From assembly GCF_018069755.1 (NCBI RefSeq), contig NZ_JAGQDE010000018.1, forward strand, positions 22,210 to 86,209: a DNA stretch of 64,000 nt, written 5' to 3'. Numbering within the stretch: position 1 is the first letter of the stretch; each line of letters opens with the position of its first letter. Origin of the DNA: Ideonella aquatica (GTDB lineage Bacteria; Pseudomonadota; Gammaproteobacteria; Burkholderiales; Burkholderiaceae_C). The notes beneath the pieces are model-generated. The model did no database searches and had not been told where the DNA came from. It saw only the letters and a program-made list of their open reading frames with translations. The translations under genes were made by a program, and so were the position numbers. This document shows, piece after piece, positions 62,086 to 64,000 of the stretch.

Positions 62086-63588
62086 AGTCGGCCCTGAACA
62101 AGGCCCGCAACCCGCATGGATGCTGGGCCTGCGGGCGATTGCCGATGGTTGAGATTGCAGGAATCAGGCTCAATCGATATCGATTCCTTGCAAACTCACC
62201 CGAGGTTGAATGGGCCCGAAGCCGACCGACGAGCGCAGCGACCATGACCTGTTCCGCACGGAACTGGTGAACCTGATCGATCAGCGGCATGAGCTGGTGA
62301 AGCTGGCCGCGTTGATCGACTGGCAGGCGTTTGCCCAGAAGTGGAGCCCGCAGTTCGAATCGACGACCGGGCGGCCGGCGCTGCCCACGCGGCTGATGGC
62401 GGCGCTGCTGTACCTCAAGCACGTGTACGCACTCAGCGACGAGGACGTGGTCGAGCGCTGGTGCGAGAACCCGTACTGGCAGCACTTCAGCGGCGAGCGT
62501 TACTTCCGACACGAGCTGCCGTGTGACCCATCGAGCCTGGTGCGCTGGCGCCAGCGCATCGGCGAGGAAGGCTGCGAATGGCTGTTGGCGCACAGCATCG
62601 AAGCGGCCAGCCGCGCCGGCGTGATCAAGCGCCGCAGCCTGGACGAGGTGGTGCTGGACACGACGGTGCAGCCCAAGGCGATTGCCCATCCAACGGATAG
62701 CCGGCTGCTCAACCGGGCGCGAGAGCACCTGGTGGCCGCGGCGCAGGACGCGGGCATCACACTGCGCCAGAGCTACGCCCGCGTGGGCAAGGCGGCCGAG
62801 GCCCAGGCCGGGCGCTACGCGCACGCCAAGCAATACCGGCGCATGCAGCGCGAGATCAGGAAGCTGCGCACCTGGCTGGGCCGGGTGATCCGCGACGTGC
62901 AACGCAAGGCCGAGGCTGCTGGCAGCGATATCGCCGGCACGCTCAAGGCCAAGCTGGATCTGGCGCAGCGTCTGCACCAGCAGCGGCGCGATTCGAAGAA
63001 CAAGCTGTACGCGCTGCACGCCCCCGAGGTCGAGTGCATCGCCAAGGGCAAGGCCCGAACGCCCTACGAGTTTGGCGTGAAGGTGTCGGTGGCGGTCACG
63101 GCCGGCGAAGGCCTGGTGGTGGGCATGCGCTCGATGCCTAGCAATCCGTACGACGGGCACACGGTGGACAGCCAACTCGAACAGGTCAGCATCCTCACGG
63201 GGCACATGCCGAAGATCGTGCTGGCGGATCGAGGCTACCGTGGTGCACAGCCGCCCAGTGGTACGCGGCTGCTGATCAGCCACACGCGCCGGCTGCCCAA
63301 ACGCTTGAAGACGCTGCTCAAACGGCGCCAGGTGGTCGAGCCGATGATCGGCCACATGAAGGCCGACGGGCTGCTGGGCAAGAACTGGCTCAAGGGCGCT
63401 GATGGTGACGCGCTTCATGCGCTGCTGTGCGGCGCCGGGCACAACCTGAGGATGATCCTGCGGCACCTGCGGGTGCTTTGCTTGGCCCTCGTTGCCTGGC
63501 TCATGTTCGTCGCCCGCAACGTGATCGCGTCAGCGGGCCCGATTACTCGTGCCGCGGCCGGTTGAAATCGAGTTGTTCAGGACGGACT
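62086..63588 (+). mobile_element. IS5-family insertion sequence
   Basis: About 1.5 kb. Terminal inverted repeats AGTCGGCCCTGAACAA (62086-62101) and, inverted, AGTCCGTCCTGAACAA (63573-63588) differ at two of 16 positions. CTAG occurs at both edges (62084-62087 and 63591-63594), a possible YTAR-type 4-base target duplication; the exact boundary is uncertain by up to four bases. One transposase gene inside. Inserted immediately beside the right tRNA-Asn copy. Confidence 0.75.
62210..63565 (+). CDS. IS5-family transposase
   Basis: 451 residues, full length. DUF772-type N-terminal domain ('RPALPTRLMAALLYLKHVYAL', 'WCENPYWQHFSGERYF'), DDE catalytic residues in 'LDEVVLDTTVQPK', 'KIVLADRGYRGA' and 'VVEPMIGHMKADG'. 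The reading frame is intact, so the element may be active. Enclosed by the 16-base inverted repeats described for the element. Confidence 0.92.
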   Translation: MGPKPTDERSDHDLFRTELVNLIDQRHELVKLAALIDWQAFAQKWSPQFESTTGRPALPTRLMAALLYLKHVYALSDEDVVERWCENPYWQHFSGERYFRHELPCDPSSLVRWRQRIGEEGCEWLLAHSIEAASRAGVIKRRSLDEVVLDTTVQPKAIAHPTDSRLLNRAREHLVAAAQDAGITLRQSYARVGKAAEAQAGRYAHAKQYRRMQREIRKLRTWLGRVIRDVQRKAEAAGSDIAGTLKAKLDLAQRLHQQRRDSKNKLYALHAPEVECIAKGKARTPYEFGVKVSVAVTAGEGLVVGMRSMPSNPYDGHTVDSQLEQVSILTGHMPKIVLADRGYRGAQPPSGTRLLISHTRRLPKRLKTLLKRRQVVEPMIGHMKADGLLGKNWLKGADGDALHALLCGAGHNLRMILRHLRVLCLALVAWLMFVARNVIASAGPITRAAAG

Positions 63589-63601
63589 CCCTAGGGGGGA
63601 G

Positions 63602-63856
63602 TCAACGACCTGACAGTGCTTCATCAGATCGCGGCGAGTAGCCCAGCACAGCCATCGGCGCGCCGCCAGCCAGCACACAGGGCTCCTGTTTGAGCAGGGC
63701 CAGGCAGCGTCCCACGCGGTGCAGGTCGACGTCCATTTCTTCGGCCAGGCGGGTCAACGCCTGGGCCGGGGTCTCGTCGTCGAACTGCTCCACGCCGAAC
63801 CCGCGCAGATCGTCGGCACGGACCGCCGTGATCCAGGCCAGGTCGTCGGTGGCCAT
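63602..63856 (-). CDS. small unrecognised protein between two insertion sequences
   Basis: 84 residues, acidic, no signal peptide. 'GFGVEQFDDETPAQALTRLAEEMDVDLHRVGRCLALL' suggests two helices (key: Asp/Glu-rich, one Cys), with another cysteine in 'EPCVLAG'. The start ATG 63856 and stop fit between the IS right end and the beginning of the next element. No homologue comes to mind; it could be a leftover of the disrupted locus. Confidence 0.45.
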   Translation of the reverse strand: MATDDLAWITAVRADDLRGFGVEQFDDETPAQALTRLAEEMDVDLHRVGRCLALLKQEPCVLAGGAPMAVLGYSPRSDEALSGR

Positions 63857-63872
63857 CGATCAACCCTTCTTG

Positions 63873-64000
63873 AGTCGTCCCTGCAAAACGCCCGCAACCC
63901 GCATGAACACTGGCTCTGCGGGGTGAATGCCGATGGCGAGAACTCCCAGGAAGCGATTCAATGGAGCGCAGTTTCCGGGAGTTCTTGACCGCCGATGAGC
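63873..64000 (+). mobile_element. left end of a second IS related to the element at 62086, cut by the window
   Basis: From 63873 AGTCGTCCCTGCAAAAC and the following bases repeat the first IS left end, including 'CCCGCAACCCGCATG' (both copies) and 'GCCGATGG' further on, at roughly three quarters identity. An open frame with ATG at 63961 runs to the window end and may be its transposase start, but it is too short to identify. Confidence 0.5.

Noticed and set aside
62021..62096. Complete functional tRNA-Asn gene at the right repeat
   Set aside because: The T arm, variable loop and anticodon loop fit, but no proper D arm or 5' acceptor strand pairing with the 3' end can be formed.

Overview
The window is about 64 kb of very GC-rich, gene-dense bacterial DNA. 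Gene content and style (soxCDYZAXB, a full oxidative-type dsr operon, soeABC, tusA-dsrE2, abundant GTG starts and 4-base ATGA/GTGA overlaps) fit a sulfur-oxidising betaproteobacterium of the Burkholderiales type. The assignment rests on gene content and composition only. Nearly everything from about 0.8 to 57 kb serves oxidation of reduced sulfur, so this is one large lithotrophy locus.

Layout. 1-2 kb: cut-off AEC transporter, periplasmic DsrE-like protein, methyltransferase. 2-7 kb: FadL/TodX-type porin, then a minus-strand operon (two-part YeeE/YedE transporter, NPCGP-repeat peptide, unknown protein, exported rhodanese) and a small rhodanese. 7-14.7 kb: arsR-soxCDYZAXB plus a haem protein. 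14.7-19.9 kb: SoxT-like transporter, flavocytochrome c (fccB/fccA-like), SoxH-like metallo-hydrolase, SoxW-like thioredoxin, cytochrome c and a second ArsR. 20-26.8 kb: minus-strand operon with RND pump, SQR-like flavoprotein, DUF2892 protein, CsoR/CstR-like repressor and OsmC protein. 26.8-34.3 kb: soeABC, TauE/SafE exporter, small membrane protein, Usp and CMD-Rieske fusion. 34.5-36.4 kb: NarX/NarL-type two-component system. 36.4-49.6 kb: dsrABEFHCMKLJOPNR and cobA. 49.8-55.1 kb: divergent accessory operon (unknown, Cas6/Cmx6-like protein, cysteine-less DsrC paralogue, unknown, TauD-like oxygenase, HTH-ferredoxin-reductase fusion, S24-like protein, two small proteins). 55.1-57.0 kb: tusA-dsrE2-YeeE. 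57.2-59.4 kb: papain-esterase fusion. 59.5-62.1 kb: a 2.5-kb lower-GC insert between two copies of a tRNA-Asn 3' end, carrying a TIR-like effector and a DUF3825-like protein, a candidate defence pair. 62.1-64 kb: an IS5-type element, a small unknown gene and the start of a related IS.

How it works together. Sox (periplasm) oxidises thiosulfate, and SoxCD takes the bound sulfur to sulfate. SQR and flavocytochrome c oxidise sulfide. YeeE/SoxT-type carriers, rhodaneses, TusA, DsrE2 and DsrEFH pass sulfane sulfur to DsrC. DsrAB, DsrL and DsrMKJOP make sulfite in the cytoplasm, SoeABC oxidises it to sulfate and TauE may export it. CobA and DsrN supply sirohaem or its amide.

Three recurrent DNA motifs suggest three regulons. 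CTACCC-N5-GGGTAG at about -41 precedes soe, tusA and dsr and may be bound by the adjacent NarL-type regulator. GATACCC-N4-GGGTATC lies on the pmpAB-like and RND/SQR promoters and fits the CsoR/CstR-like repressor. ATATC-N7-(G/T)GCT-N-AT precedes the porin, the arsR-sox operon and soxH and may be an ArsR operator. These assignments are inferences from position and symmetry.
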